A stretch of 64,000 nucleotides of DNA from UBA1081 sp045636025 (lineage in GTDB: Bacteria > Bacillota > Clostridia > Oscillospirales > Acutalibacteraceae), in contig JAZTWP010000029.1 of the NCBI GenBank assembly GCA_045636025.1, forward strand, positions 1 through 64,000. The letters run 5' to 3'. This document shows, one piece after another, positions 34,420-43,868 of the stretch (position 1 is its first letter; the number at the start of each line of letters is the position of its first letter). Under the pieces are notes generated by a model. The model ran no database searches and was not told the origin of the DNA. It saw only the letters and a program-made list of their open reading frames with translations. The position numbers were made by a program, and so were the translations under genes.

Positions 34420-37122
34420 TTATGCCTTCTTACCTTTGCGGTATGTTACCTTTACTTCGTCAACCTTAGCACCGTCTTCAATGTCTGCTGCTGTGGGCAT
34501 TTTCTTCTCAACGAAGTGATTGCCGTAGTAAGAATTGAGATACATCTGCTTGAGTTCACTCATAAGAGGATATCTGGGGTTAGCACCTGTACACTGGTCG
34601 TCGAATGCCTGTTCAACCATTTCATCAAGGTTGTCAAGGAATACCTTTTCATCGATACCGTAGTCTTTGATTGTTTCCTTGATGCCTACTGTTGCCTTGA
34701 GGTCGTTGATAGCCTTGATAAGGTTTTCAAGCTTATCCTTATCTGTTTCGCCGCCGAGACCGAGGTAGTCTGCGATTTCAGCATAACGAGCAAGTGTATG
34801 AGGATGATCGTACTGTGAGAAAGTACCCATCTTTGCGGGTGCTTCTGATGCGTTGAAACGAAGAACTTCTTCGATCATAAGAGCATTAGCTACACCGTGG
34901 GGAAGGTGATGGAAAGCACCGAGCTTGTGAGCCATTGAGTGACAGATGCCGAGGAATGCGTTTGCGAAAGCCATACCTGCCATTGTAGCTGCGTTAGCCA
35001 TCTTTTCTCTTGCTTCAACGTCTGTCTGACCGTTTTCGTATGCTCTGGGAAGGTACTTGAAGATGTTCTTGAGTGCCTGAAGAGCAAGACCGTCTGTATA
35101 ATCTGTTGCAAGCATTGCTGCGTAAGCTTCTACAGCGTGTGTTACAGCGTCGATACCTGATGCTGCTGTAAGACCCTTGGGAGCTGACATATGGAAATCA
35201 GTATCAATGATAGCCATATTGGGAAGAAGTTCGTAGTCAGCAAGGGGATACTTAACGCCTGTTGCTTCGTCTGTGATAACTGCGAAGGGTGTAACTTCTG
35301 AACCTGTACCTGCTGATGTGGGAACAGCGATGAAGTATGCCTTTTCACCCATCTTGGGGAATGTGTAGACTCTCTTACGGATATCGATGAATCTCATTGC
35401 CATATCCATGAAGTCTGCATCGGGATGTTCATACATAACCCACATGATCTTTGCTGCGTCCATTGCTGAACCGCCGCCGAGTGCGATGATTGTGTCGGGC
35501 TTGAATGCTCTCATCTGTGCTGCGCCTTCCTTAGCATTGCCGAGTGTGGGGTCGGGCTGAACATTGAAGAATGTTGTGTGAGCGATGCCCATTTCGTCGA
35601 GCTTGTCTGTGATGGGCTTTGTGTAGCCGTTTTCATAAAGGAATGTATCTGTTACGATAAATGCTTTCTTTGAACCGCGTACTGTTCTGAGTTCATCAAG
35701 AGCAACAGGTAAGCATCCTTTCTTGATATATACCTTTTCAGGTGCACGGAACCAGAGCATATTTTCCCTTCTTTCTGCTACTGTCTTGATATTGATAAGG
35801 TGTTTTACACCAACGTTTTCTGAAACTGAGTTGCCGCCCCATGAACCGCAACCGAGTGTGAGTGAGGGAGCAAGTTTGAAGTTGTAAAGGTCACCGATAC
35901 CACCGTGTGATGAGGGTGTGTTTACAAGGATACGGCAAGTCTTCATTCTTGCAGCAAATTCACTCAGTTTTTCTGTTTCTGTTACTTCGTTGAGGTAAAC
36001 AGATGATGTATGACCGTAACCACCGTCTGCAACAAGGTGTTCTGCCTTGCAGAGAGCATCTTCAAAGTCCTTAGCCTTGTACATAGCAAGAACGGGAGAA
36101 AGCTTTTCGTGAGCGAATTCTTCGCTGATGTCTACGCTTTCAACTTCACCGATAAGAATCTTTGTTCCTTCGGGAACTGTTACGCCTGCAAGATCAGCAA
36201 TCTTAGCAGCGGGCTGACCAACAATCTTTGCATTGAGAGCGCCGTTGATGATGATTGTCTTTCTTACCTTTTCTGTTTCTGCAGGATTGAGGAAGTAACA
36301 GCCTCTTGCTGCAAATTCTGACTTGACTGCATCATAGATGCTTTCAAGAATGATAACTGACTGTTCTGAAGCACAGATCATACCGTTATCGAATGTCTTT
36401 GAATGGATGATTGAGTTAACAGCGAGAAGGATGTCTGCACTGTCATCGATGATTGCGGGTGTGTTACCTGCGCCAACACCGAGAGCGGGCTTACCGCTTG
36501 AGTAAGCAGCCTTAACCATACCGGGGCCACCTGTTGCAAGGATGATGTCTGCTTCCTTCATAACTGTGTTTGTCATTACAAGTGAGGGAACGTCGATCCA
36601 GTCGATGATTCCTTCGGGAGCACCTGCTGCAACTGCTGCTTCAAGAACGAGCTTTGCTGCTGCAATTGTTGAGTTCTTTGCTCTGGGGTGCGGAGAGATG
36701 ATGATCGCATTTCTTGTCTTGAGTGCGATAAGGCACTTGAAGATAGCTGTTGATGTGGGGTTTGTTGTGGGGATAACAGCTGCGATAACACCGATGGGGT
36801 CTGCAACCTTCTTGATGCCGAAAGCCTTGTCTTCTTCGATTACACCGCAAGTCTTTGTATCTTTGTATGCGTTGTAGATGTATTCAGCAGCATAGTTGTT
36901 CTTGATAACTTTATCTTCAACAACACCCATGCCTGTTTCTTCAACAGCCATTTTTGCAAGAGTGATTCTTGCTTTGTTAGCTGCAGAAGCTGCAGCAAGG
37001 AAAATTTTATCAACCTGTTCCTGTGTGTAGGTAGCAAACTTCTTCTGAGCATCTCTTGTGTTTGCGATAGCTTCCTGAAGCTTTTCAACGCTATCTACAA
37101 TTGCGTAATTTTTTGTTTCCAT
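34420..37122 (-). CDS. adhE: Bifunctional acetaldehyde-CoA/alcohol dehydrogenase
   Basis: 900 aa, the expected length of AdhE. Residues 1-440 are the acetylating aldehyde dehydrogenase with the catalytic Cys250 in NGMICASEQS and the glycine-rich VGAGNTP. Residues about 455-870 are an iron-dependent alcohol dehydrogenase: GGGSAMDAAK for NAD, and iron ligands in GIDAVTHAVEAY and GICHSMAHKLGAFHHLPHG. It converts acetyl-CoA to ethanol, using two NADH. Very uniform, high-expression codon choice. It lies 29 bp after rex, whose operator would control it. Confidence 0.97.
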   Translation of the reverse strand: METKNYAIVDSVEKLQEAIANTRDAQKKFATYTQEQVDKIFLAAASAANKARITLAKMAVEETGMGVVEDKVIKNNYAAEYIYNAYKDTKTCGVIEEDKAFGIKKVADPIGVIAAVIPTTNPTSTAIFKCLIALKTRNAIIISPHPRAKNSTIAAAKLVLEAAVAAGAPEGIIDWIDVPSLVMTNTVMKEADIILATGGPGMVKAAYSSGKPALGVGAGNTPAIIDDSADILLAVNSIIHSKTFDNGMICASEQSVIILESIYDAVKSEFAARGCYFLNPAETEKVRKTIIINGALNAKIVGQPAAKIADLAGVTVPEGTKILIGEVESVDISEEFAHEKLSPVLAMYKAKDFEDALCKAEHLVADGGYGHTSSVYLNEVTETEKLSEFAARMKTCRILVNTPSSHGGIGDLYNFKLAPSLTLGCGSWGGNSVSENVGVKHLINIKTVAERRENMLWFRAPEKVYIKKGCLPVALDELRTVRGSKKAFIVTDTFLYENGYTKPITDKLDEMGIAHTTFFNVQPDPTLGNAKEGAAQMRAFKPDTIIALGGGSAMDAAKIMWVMYEHPDADFMDMAMRFIDIRKRVYTFPKMGEKAYFIAVPTSAGTGSEVTPFAVITDEATGVKYPLADYELLPNMAIIDTDFHMSAPKGLTAASGIDAVTHAVEAYAAMLATDYTDGLALQALKNIFKYLPRAYENGQTDVEAREKMANAATMAGMAFANAFLGICHSMAHKLGAFHHLPHGVANALMIEEVLRFNASEAPAKMGTFSQYDHPHTLARYAEIADYLGLGGETDKDKLENLIKAINDLKATVGIKETIKDYGIDEKVFLDNLDEMVEQAFDDQCTGANPRYPLMSELKQMYLNSYYGNHFVEKKMPTAADIEDGAKVDEVKVTYRKGKKA

Positions 37123-37151
37123 TTGTATCCTCCTGAAAAAATTGTTATTAC

Positions 37152-37772
37152 TTATTTGTTTATCTGATTGTTCAGATGCGCCAGTGAAAGCGCAAGGTTT
37201 TCGTTTTTAAGGATTACTCCTTCAGGTACGTTCAGATTGCAGGGAGCAAAATTGAGAATACCGATAATTCCGCATTCTGTCATTTTGTCACATACCGCCT
37301 GAGCTGAACCTGCACCGACTGTGATTATGCCGAGCTTTATGTCGTTTGTTCTGCAGAAACTCTCAAATTCATCTATCGGCTGTATTCTGACTTTTGAACT
37401 GATATTTATGACTTTATCGTTACTGTCAAAGGCAGCTGCGATTCTGATGCCGAATTTTTCAAATTCATCATAATCGAGAAGAGTTTTGCCGAGTTTGCCT
37501 GCACCCACAAGAACGGCTGAAGTGATTTCGTCTGCACCCAGACAGTTCTCAAGGTTTTCAATAAGCTCTGCTGTCAGATATCCCAGTTTCGGTTTGCCTG
37601 CACCGCTTATTGATGCAAGGTCTTTTCTGACCTGAACTTCACCGAGTGAAAGCTTTCTTGCAATGGCTGTTGCTGAGATATGTTCATATCTCTCTGCAGG
37701 CAGATTCCTGAGCAGCTCAAGATACACGGGTATTCTGCTGAGTGTTGCTTTTGAAATGCCGTTTCTGCACAT
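37152..37772 (-). CDS. rex: Redox-sensing transcriptional repressor Rex
   Basis: 206 aa, the usual length. An N-terminal winged helix (ISKATLSRIPVYLELL, then LGEVQVRKDLASISG) and a Rossmann NAD(H) domain with LVGAGKLGKTLL are clear. Rex lets go of DNA when NADH rises, which turns on fermentation genes. A Rex operator lies 23 bp before its start. It leads the rex-adhE-hydrogenase unit. Confidence 0.96.
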   Translation of the reverse strand: MCRNGISKATLSRIPVYLELLRNLPAERYEHISATAIARKLSLGEVQVRKDLASISGAGKPKLGYLTAELIENLENCLGADEITSAVLVGAGKLGKTLLDYDEFEKFGIRIAAAFDSNDKVINISSKVRIQPIDEFESFCRTNDIKLGIITVGAGSAQAVCDKMTECGIIGILNFAPCNLNVPEGVILKNENLALSLAHLNNQINK

Positions 37773-37794
37773 AAGAAAACCTCCTTTTCTGACT

Positions 37795-37812
37795 TCGTTA
37801 ACATTTTAACAA
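37795..37812 (-). promoter_or_regulatory. Rex operator
   Basis: On the minus strand TTGTTAA-AATG-TTAACGA, matching the Rex consensus TTGTTAANNNNTTAACAA at 13 of 14 fixed bases. A TATAAT at 37839-37844 (minus) lies just upstream, so bound Rex would sit downstream of the start point and block transcription. Confidence 0.88.
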
Positions 37813-37882
37813 ACTGTTCGGATTTTGGGAATTCTTAAATTATATAATCGGTATTATCAATATCGATAATATGCATATCGAT

Positions 37883-37916
37883 TAAAAAATCCCGGCCTTA
37901 TTACAAGGCCGGGATT
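37883..37916 (-). terminator. Terminator of the LysR gene
   Basis: Arms AATCCCGGCCTT and AAGGCCGGGATT with a short ATTAC loop; on the minus strand a TTTTTT tract follows. It isolates the LysR gene from rex. Confidence 0.92.
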
Positions 37917-37928
37917 GCAGATTTTTTA

Positions 37929-38849
37929 TCAGAGATATTTTCTTTTTGATTCACAAAGCTCTGTGATAAACTGTCTGTCAAGCTTTGAGAGTTTGTACCC
38001 TTCTTTATATATAAGAACATCTTTATATACCTTCTTGTTGTCAACACATTTTTTCTGCACAAGATTATATCTCTCCAGCAGACTCTGGGGTGCGGGAGAA
38101 ACCCACATAAATGTTTCGGGATTATTTGAAAGAAGGTCAAACTGACTTGCTCTTTCAAATATAAATATACGTCGGTCTATATTGTCGGGTAATTCTTCTT
38201 TAACAACCTTTGAGAGAGGCATTGACGGCACATACGGGTCTGCATGAGCAATTTCAATATAATCAGACAGGTCATCAAAGGTGATTGTTTCTTTTTGAGA
38301 AAGAGGATTGTCCGCACTCATAATGAGTGAATATGTGAACTCAGTTACCATTTCATAAACAAAGCCTTTTTCTTCAAGCATTGCTTTGAAATACCGGTCA
38401 TAATTCTCTGCATACCTTATAATACCTAATTTGTAATCATCTTCAAGCATATTGCGTATTGTACGCTGAGAATTTGTTTCTTTATAAAATATTTCTGCGG
38501 CTTCTTTGGTGAGAGATTTTGAAAACTGTGAAAATGCATCTGAAATATAGCAGGCACGGGGAACAGAAATTGAAAACTTCTGTTTTTTTGCAGAACCTTC
38601 TTTATAAAAGGATTCAACTTCCTCGATCTGGCGAAGAATGCCTTTTGCGTAAGTTATGAATTCTTCACCCTCGGGAGTAAGCCCCATTCCTTTTGCGGTA
38701 CGCTCAAAAATTGAAATGCCTATGTCAGCTTCCAGCTCTTTTATTGAACGGCTTACATTCGGTGCGGCAATGAGAAGTGTTTCGGCAGCCTTGTTCAATG
38801 AACCGGCCTTGGCAACTTCTACTGCATATTTCATATGTAGAATATTCAC
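37929..38849 (-). CDS. LysR-family transcriptional regulator
   Basis: 306 aa. N-terminal winged HTH (EVAKAGSLNKAAETLLIAAPNVSRSIKELEADIGISIFERT, here read across residues 13-52) and a two-lobed periplasmic-binding-like effector domain. LysR proteins usually control a divergent neighbour; here that is the Ntn-amidase gene at 39088, with 238 bp of AT-rich DNA between. Effector unknown. Confidence 0.9.
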   Translation of the reverse strand: MNILHMKYAVEVAKAGSLNKAAETLLIAAPNVSRSIKELEADIGISIFERTAKGMGLTPEGEEFITYAKGILRQIEEVESFYKEGSAKKQKFSISVPRACYISDAFSQFSKSLTKEAAEIFYKETNSQRTIRNMLEDDYKLGIIRYAENYDRYFKAMLEEKGFVYEMVTEFTYSLIMSADNPLSQKETITFDDLSDYIEIAHADPYVPSMPLSKVVKEELPDNIDRRIFIFERASQFDLLSNNPETFMWVSPAPQSLLERYNLVQKKCVDNKKVYKDVLIYKEGYKLSKLDRQFITELCESKRKYL

Positions 38850-39020
38850 AGAATTTCACCTCTTTTTTAGTCCTATAGAGTCATTATATAACTTTTTTTG
38901 TATATATTCAACACAAAAATAAAAAAAATTTAATAATTTATAAATGCGATTAAAATATTATTTTTGTATGGTGAACAAAACTGTTTTTTATAAATAAAAT
39001 GTGAATATTATTCAATTTGC

Positions 39021-39050
39021 TTGACTCTGAAATAAAAGAGGATTTATAAT
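39021..39050 (+). promoter_or_regulatory. Promoter of the Ntn-amidase gene
   Basis: TTGACT and TATAAT with an 18-bp spacer, 37 bp before the ATG. AAAGGAG precedes the start. No clear LysR box (T-N11-A with dyad) could be singled out in this AT-rich stretch. Confidence 0.78.
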
Positions 39051-39087
39051 TGCATTACTGAAATAAAAATGCAAAGGAGCGTTAAAA

Positions 39088-40161
39088 ATGAAGAACAGTA
39101 AAAAAATTCTTATTGCAATTTTCGGTGTTATTTTTGTTGTGCTGATATGTATTGCGGCAGTATTTCAGGGTGAAGCGAGAACACTTCTCTCTGTAAAAGA
39201 AAAAGACGACACTGGAATTTATGAAATAAACTATGCGGCTGATTATAAACTCGATGAGTTTCTCGAATCAGGCGGTGCAGCTACCGAAGAGGAGCTTGTT
39301 CAGTATATTCTCAAAGTTATGCTCAAAGGTCTTCCAATTGATGTACCTTATGAAATCCCCAATCTTGCCTGCTCAACATTTTTTGCCGAAACTCCCGTAA
39401 AAGGATATATCTTCGGCAGAAATCTTGATAATCAGACCACAGACCTTGCTGTTGTCAGAACAAATCCCAAAGACGGATACAGCTCTGTTTCCGTAGTCAA
39501 TCTCAGCTTCCTCGGATACAATGAGACTTACACTCCCGACAAGCTTCTTGACAGAATAAACACTCTTGCCACAGCATATTTTCCCCTTGACGGTGTCAAT
39601 GAAAAAGGTCTTGCTGTAGGTGTGCTTCAGCTTCAGGCTCCCGTTACTGCTCAGGACAACGGCAAACCTGATGTGGGTACAACAGTTGCAATCAGAGCTA
39701 TGCTTGATACTTGTGAAACTGTTGATGAGGCAATAGCATTCCTCGAGTCAGTTGATATGTATGCCGCAGCAAAAGGCTGTTTCCATTTCCAGATTGCAGA
39801 TGCAACCGGCAGAAGCGTTGTTGTTTCCTATGCTGAAAACAAAATGATTATCACCGAAAAAGAGGGTGATTTCATTGCCGCAACAAACTTCTATCTTCAC
39901 GATGTACCCTTTGACTATGAAAAGCAGGGTCTTGACCGATATGAGATTCTTGAAAAAACTCTTACAGAAAAGAAATCTGTACTTACCGCAGAAGAGGGTA
40001 TGCAGCTTCTTCACGATGTGAGAATAACCGGCACAGACCCCGACGAAAAGGGCAGAGTTTATTCTACTCAGTGGTCTGCAATTTATGACCTTACAAATCC
40101 GTCACTGAGCCTTTGTGCGGATATGAATTATGATGATGTTTATGTCTATGAGGTAAAGTAA
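39088..40161 (+). CDS. Choloylglycine hydrolase-family (linear amide C-N) hydrolase
   Basis: 357 aa. A membrane helix or uncleaved signal (about 7-27) is followed by an about 65-residue spacer and then an Ntn-hydrolase domain starting at Cys95 in NLACSTFF. FGRNLDNQT, the NEKGLAVGVLQL strand and VVSYAENK are typical of the bile salt hydrolase/penicillin V acylase family. The nucleophile must become N-terminal, so cleavage before Cys95 is expected. An anchored extracellular form differs from classical cytoplasmic bile salt hydrolases; acyl-amide substrates unknown. Confidence 0.85.
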   Translation: MKNSKKILIAIFGVIFVVLICIAAVFQGEARTLLSVKEKDDTGIYEINYAADYKLDEFLESGGAATEEELVQYILKVMLKGLPIDVPYEIPNLACSTFFAETPVKGYIFGRNLDNQTTDLAVVRTNPKDGYSSVSVVNLSFLGYNETYTPDKLLDRINTLATAYFPLDGVNEKGLAVGVLQLQAPVTAQDNGKPDVGTTVAIRAMLDTCETVDEAIAFLESVDMYAAAKGCFHFQIADATGRSVVVSYAENKMIITEKEGDFIAATNFYLHDVPFDYEKQGLDRYEILEKTLTEKKSVLTAEEGMQLLHDVRITGTDPDEKGRVYSTQWSAIYDLTNPSLSLCADMNYDDVYVYEVK

Positions 40162-40177
40162 CATCTGTTTATAATTG

Positions 40178-40213
40178 AAGAAAGCCCTCCTTTTGCACAA
40201 GGAGGGCTTTCTT
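40178..40213. terminator. Bidirectional terminator
   Basis: A perfect 15-bp stem with core AGCCCTCCTT / AAGGAGGGCT and TTGCAC loop, between convergent genes. Confidence 0.93.
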
Positions 40214-40223
40214 ATGGTCAAGA

Positions 40224-41219
40224 TTATGCCATTCTTTCAAGACTTTCAAGAGTGACTTCGTATTTTGTATTTTCACCGGCAACAAATTTTTCCATTTCTT
40301 CCATCATATAATAAGCCATTCGCTGAGGCTCATTACCTGTACTGCCTGCAATGTGCGGAGTGAGGATTGCGTTGGGGCACCAGAAAAGGGGACAGCTGTA
40401 AGGGAAAATTTCATTTTTTATTACGTCGGCAATAAAAGTCTGTGAAGGATGAAGAAGAAGGTGACGTGCAAGTGCGAATTCCGCAACCTGAGCACCTCTG
40501 CCCGTGTTGATGAATGTTGCACGTTTTTTCATTCTTCTGAAAAGCTTTGCATTGAACACATTTTCAAGCTCTTTTTTGTTTGCAAGATGGTTACTTATGA
40601 TATCACATTCGCTGAAAAGTGTTTCAAGGTCAATGAGTTTTACACTCAGCTCATTTGCTCTGTCTTCAGACACAAACGGGTCATATGCGTACACTTCAAC
40701 ATCAAGCTCCGTAAGTCTTTCAGCAACCATCTGACCTATTGCACCGAGTCCCACAAGACCTACCTTGCAGCCGAAATTTCCCGGTGAAGCATTTGCGTGA
40801 CGGTGTGAATAGGCAGGAAGTGTGCGGTAATATTTTGCAGACTGGAAAAAGCCCTTTGATGCAAGAGAAATCTGTGCAAATGTGAATTCCGCAACGGGTA
40901 CTGCGTTTGCTGCAAATGCGCTGTAGACTTTTATTCCGCTTTCAAGAAAGGGTTTTGCAAAATACTGAACTGTCCCCGCTGAATAAAAAACAGCCTTGAG
41001 AGAGGGCAGATATTTTTTGATTTCTTCTTTTGTGAATTTGGGCATTCCCCAGGTTGAGAATGCAATTTCACAGTCTTTGAGCCATTCCGAATGCTCTTCT
41101 ATATTTTTCTGATTAATTTTAGGTGAAAGTTCACCGTATTCACCGAGTTTTTTAAGAACTTCAGGTGTATAAACCTTAGAAAACTGTATTTCACTTGTTC
41201 CGAAAAGTGCAATTTTCAT
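40224..41219 (-). CDS. D-2-hydroxyacid dehydrogenase-family protein
   Basis: 331 aa from the ATG at 41219; AAAGGTGG lies before it, and the frame is open 96 bp further upstream without a good site. The NAD-binding GLVGLGAIGQMVAERL is clear, followed by the Arg region FINTGRGAQVAE and the HIAGSTG histidine near the end. The DP or glycerate substrate is not fixed. Stand-alone gene, divergent from the Gfo/Idh oxidoreductase. Confidence 0.87.
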   Translation of the reverse strand: MKIALFGTSEIQFSKVYTPEVLKKLGEYGELSPKINQKNIEEHSEWLKDCEIAFSTWGMPKFTKEEIKKYLPSLKAVFYSAGTVQYFAKPFLESGIKVYSAFAANAVPVAEFTFAQISLASKGFFQSAKYYRTLPAYSHRHANASPGNFGCKVGLVGLGAIGQMVAERLTELDVEVYAYDPFVSEDRANELSVKLIDLETLFSECDIISNHLANKKELENVFNAKLFRRMKKRATFINTGRGAQVAEFALARHLLLHPSQTFIADVIKNEIFPYSCPLFWCPNAILTPHIAGSTGNEPQRMAYYMMEEMEKFVAGENTKYEVTLESLERMA

Positions 41220-41425
41220 TTTTGTGACCACCTTTGGTTTGAGTTTTTCAAAACCTTGTTTATCGCTTTTGAGTTTATCGGAATAATTATACCATATCAT
41301 TGCTGTATAAATCAATAAAAACGTATAATGAAGTTTTTCTATTTACTTTTTATTTCCTTAAGAGTATAATGAAATCAGGTGAATGATTTGCCCTCAATAT
41401 TTTATTGCCACAGGAGGAAATAAAA

Positions 41426-42487
41426 ATGTCAAAACTCAGACTTGCTATAATCGGTAACGGCGGAATCTGTAAAGGATGCCACATCCCTCATTATGCAGAA
41501 GATGAAAGAGTAGAAGTCGTTGCTTTCTGCGATATTATAGAAGAGAGAGCTGTTGCCCTCAAGGATAAATACAATCCCGATGCAGCAGTTTATACAGATT
41601 ATAAAGAATTGCTCAAGGATGAAAGCATTGATGCTGTTGACATCTGTACACCCAACTATCTTCATTCAATCATTGCTGTTGACGCATTCAGGGCAGGTAA
41701 GCACGTATTGTGTGAAAAACCCGATGCTGTAAATGTAGAAGAAGTTCTCAAAATGAAAAATGCCGCTGATGAAGCAGGCAAAGTTCTTATGGTTATCAGA
41801 AATAATCGTTTCGCAACAGCGTCAAAGTATGCAAAGAAGTTTGTTGAAGACGGCAAAATGGGCGACATCTATTGCGGACGTTGCGGCTGGCAGAGAAGAA
41901 GAGGTATCCCCGGTAAGGGCGGTTGGTTTACAACAAAGGCTCAGTCAGGCGGCGGACCCCTTATCGACCTTGGTGTTCATATGATTGACCTTGCAGTATG
42001 GCTTATGGGTAATCCCACTCCCGTGGCTGTAAGTGCAAATACATACACAAAATTTGCAGATAACGACACAAGCGACTCCGTAAATTCCAAATTCGGTGAT
42101 GCAAAGGCAGAGGGCACATTTGACGTTGAAGACCTTGCAATGGGTATGATCCGTTTTGATAACGGTGCTGTTCTTCAGATTGAATTCAGCTGGGCATCAA
42201 ACATCAAGCAGGAAACACGCTATGTTGAACTCAGAGGCACAAAAGCAGGTCTTAAGTGGGACGAAAATGAAGTTGAATTCTTCACAGAGGACGAAGGTCA
42301 GCTTCTTGATATTGTTCCCAAGGGCAAAATGGAAACAGACGGTCATAAATACAACATCAAGAACTTTGTTGATGTTCTTGTTGAGGGTGCAGAGCCCGTA
42401 TTCAAGCCTTCTCAGGGTGTTGATATGATAAAGATTCTCTGCGCAATTTATGAATCTGCAGAAAAGGGCAGAGAAATAGTACTTTAA
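41426..42487 (+). CDS. Gfo/Idh/MocA family oxidoreductase
   Basis: 353 aa from the ATG at 41426, preceded by AGGAGG at 10 bases. N-terminal NAD(P) fold (AIIGNGGICKGCHIPHYAE), the CEKP motif with the family's catalytic Lys at about residue 93, then the substrate-binding beta sheet with GGGPLIDLGVHMIDLAVWLMG carrying the Asp and His. Acts on sugars or sugar acids. A terminator follows. Confidence 0.9.
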   Translation: MSKLRLAIIGNGGICKGCHIPHYAEDERVEVVAFCDIIEERAVALKDKYNPDAAVYTDYKELLKDESIDAVDICTPNYLHSIIAVDAFRAGKHVLCEKPDAVNVEEVLKMKNAADEAGKVLMVIRNNRFATASKYAKKFVEDGKMGDIYCGRCGWQRRRGIPGKGGWFTTKAQSGGGPLIDLGVHMIDLAVWLMGNPTPVAVSANTYTKFADNDTSDSVNSKFGDAKAEGTFDVEDLAMGMIRFDNGAVLQIEFSWASNIKQETRYVELRGTKAGLKWDENEVEFFTEDEGQLLDIVPKGKMETDGHKYNIKNFVDVLVEGAEPVFKPSQGVDMIKILCAIYESAEKGREIVL

Positions 42488-42494
42488 TAAATGT

Positions 42495-42527
42495 AGAAAG
42501 ACCGTTGACTCGGTCTTTCTGTTTTTT
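42495..42527 (+). terminator. Intrinsic terminator
   Basis: Perfect 10-bp stem AGAAAGACCG / CGGTCTTTCT with a TTGACT loop and T run. Confidence 0.92.
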
Positions 42528-42591
42528 TGTCAGATAATATTGTCTGTCTTGTTTCTTTATGTTATTATAAAAGAAAAAACGGAGAGTCAGA

Positions 42592-43347
42592 ATGAAAAAG
42601 TCTGTTAAAGTTATAATTTCGGTTTTTGTTGTGATTGTTTTATGTACAGGAGGGTATGTTGCAGATATGTTCGGAATTTTTGCAAAAGGCAACGGCAAAG
42701 AATACGGCATAAGTAATACAGAGTCCGTTGCGGACAGTCCTCTTTGCGGAAAAACAGGCATATTCCTCGGCAGTTCCGTTACTTACGGTTACGGCTCAAT
42801 GGGGGTAAGCTTTGCTGATTTTCTTGAAAAAGCAGACGGGCTTAATATTGTAAAAGAAGCAGTTTCGGGCACGACTCTTGCAGATATAAAATCAAACTCA
42901 TATGTTTCAAGAATGAAATCAATAGACAAAGATATAAAAGCCGATTTCTTTATGTGTCAGCTTTCAACAAACGATGCCACAAAGAATCTGCCTCTCGGTG
43001 AGATTTCAGAAAGCTTCAGTATTGATGCTTTTGATACACAGACAATTGCAGGTGCAACTGAATACATAATCGTATATGCAAAGGAAACCTGGAATTGTCC
43101 CGTGATTTTTTACACTCAGGCAAAGTATGACAGTACAGCTTATGCTCAGATGGTTGAAATGCTTCTTTCACTGGAGGAAAAATGGGATATTACAGTTATT
43201 GATTTCTGGAATAATGAAGAAATCAATAATATCACCGATGATGAAAAGTCACTTTATCTTGTTGACCACATTCATCCCACAAAAGCAGGGTATAAACTCT
43301 GGTGGTTGTCCGAAATACAGAAAACACTTTATGATGTTGTGAAATAA
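42592..43347 (+). CDS. SGNH/GDSL-type esterase, exported or anchored
   Basis: 251 aa. N-terminal hydrophobic helix (7-25) for export or anchoring. IFLGSSVTYGYG is the SGNH block I with the nucleophile Ser, CQLSTNDAT the Asn block, and VDHIHPTKAGY the Asp-His pair near the C-terminus. Such enzymes remove acyl groups from carbohydrates or lipids. AAACGGAGAG precedes the start. Confidence 0.85.
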   Translation: MKKSVKVIISVFVVIVLCTGGYVADMFGIFAKGNGKEYGISNTESVADSPLCGKTGIFLGSSVTYGYGSMGVSFADFLEKADGLNIVKEAVSGTTLADIKSNSYVSRMKSIDKDIKADFFMCQLSTNDATKNLPLGEISESFSIDAFDTQTIAGATEYIIVYAKETWNCPVIFYTQAKYDSTAYAQMVEMLLSLEEKWDITVIDFWNNEEINNITDDEKSLYLVDHIHPTKAGYKLWWLSEIQKTLYDVVK

Positions 43348-43383
43348 ATTATTAAATTTGAATTAATAAAAAGGGGTGCAGAT

Positions 43384-43848
43384 ATGCCAAATCTGAAATG
43401 GTCTCAATTAAATCATCTTCAATTAGGTAAATATGCAGAGTATTATGCAAAAATGGAGTTTGCTTCTTATGGATTTGAAGTGTATACTTGTGAAGTTGAT
43501 GATCATGGTGTGGATTTTGTTGTGAAATCTCCTGTTAAAAATGAATATTGTGAAGTACAGGTTAAGTCTGTACGCAATTACGGTTATGTGTTTGTTGCAA
43601 AGTCTAAGATGCCTGAACTTACAGCTAACAGACTTGTATGTTATCTGCATTTTATTGATGATCAGTTGCCTGATGTGTTTGTTATTCCTGCGACAGCGTG
43701 GAAAATACCTAATGCTGTTTTTGTAGACAGAAACTATGATAAACCGGGACAAAAGAGTGCACCTGAATGGGGAATCAGCATATCAAGAAAAAATTATTCT
43801 TTATTAAATGATTATAAAGCTGATGTGTTTTTTCAGAAATTGAAATAA
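43384..43848 (+). CDS. PD-(D/E)XK nuclease-fold protein (DUF4365-like)
   Basis: 154 aa. LGKYAEYYAKMEFASYGFEV provides the first helix and acidic residue, DDHGVDFVVK the second Asp and CEVQVKSVR the E-x-K core: the PD-(D/E)XK fold. Substrate-like neighbours of a restriction system are absent; homologues are often stand-alone. It could be a defence nuclease or a Holliday-junction-type enzyme. Codon and base use are a little more AT-rich than the flanks. It lies 20 bp before the deformylase-like gene. Confidence 0.75.
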   Translation: MPNLKWSQLNHLQLGKYAEYYAKMEFASYGFEVYTCEVDDHGVDFVVKSPVKNEYCEVQVKSVRNYGYVFVAKSKMPELTANRLVCYLHFIDDQLPDVFVIPATAWKIPNAVFVDRNYDKPGQKSAPEWGISISRKNYSLLNDYKADVFFQKLK

Positions 43849-43868
43849 TATATAATTGAGGATATTTT

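Noticed and set aside
37848..37882. AT-rich palindromes before rex as a second operator
   Set aside because: They do not match the Rex or another known consensus and AT-rich DNA makes chance dyads likely.
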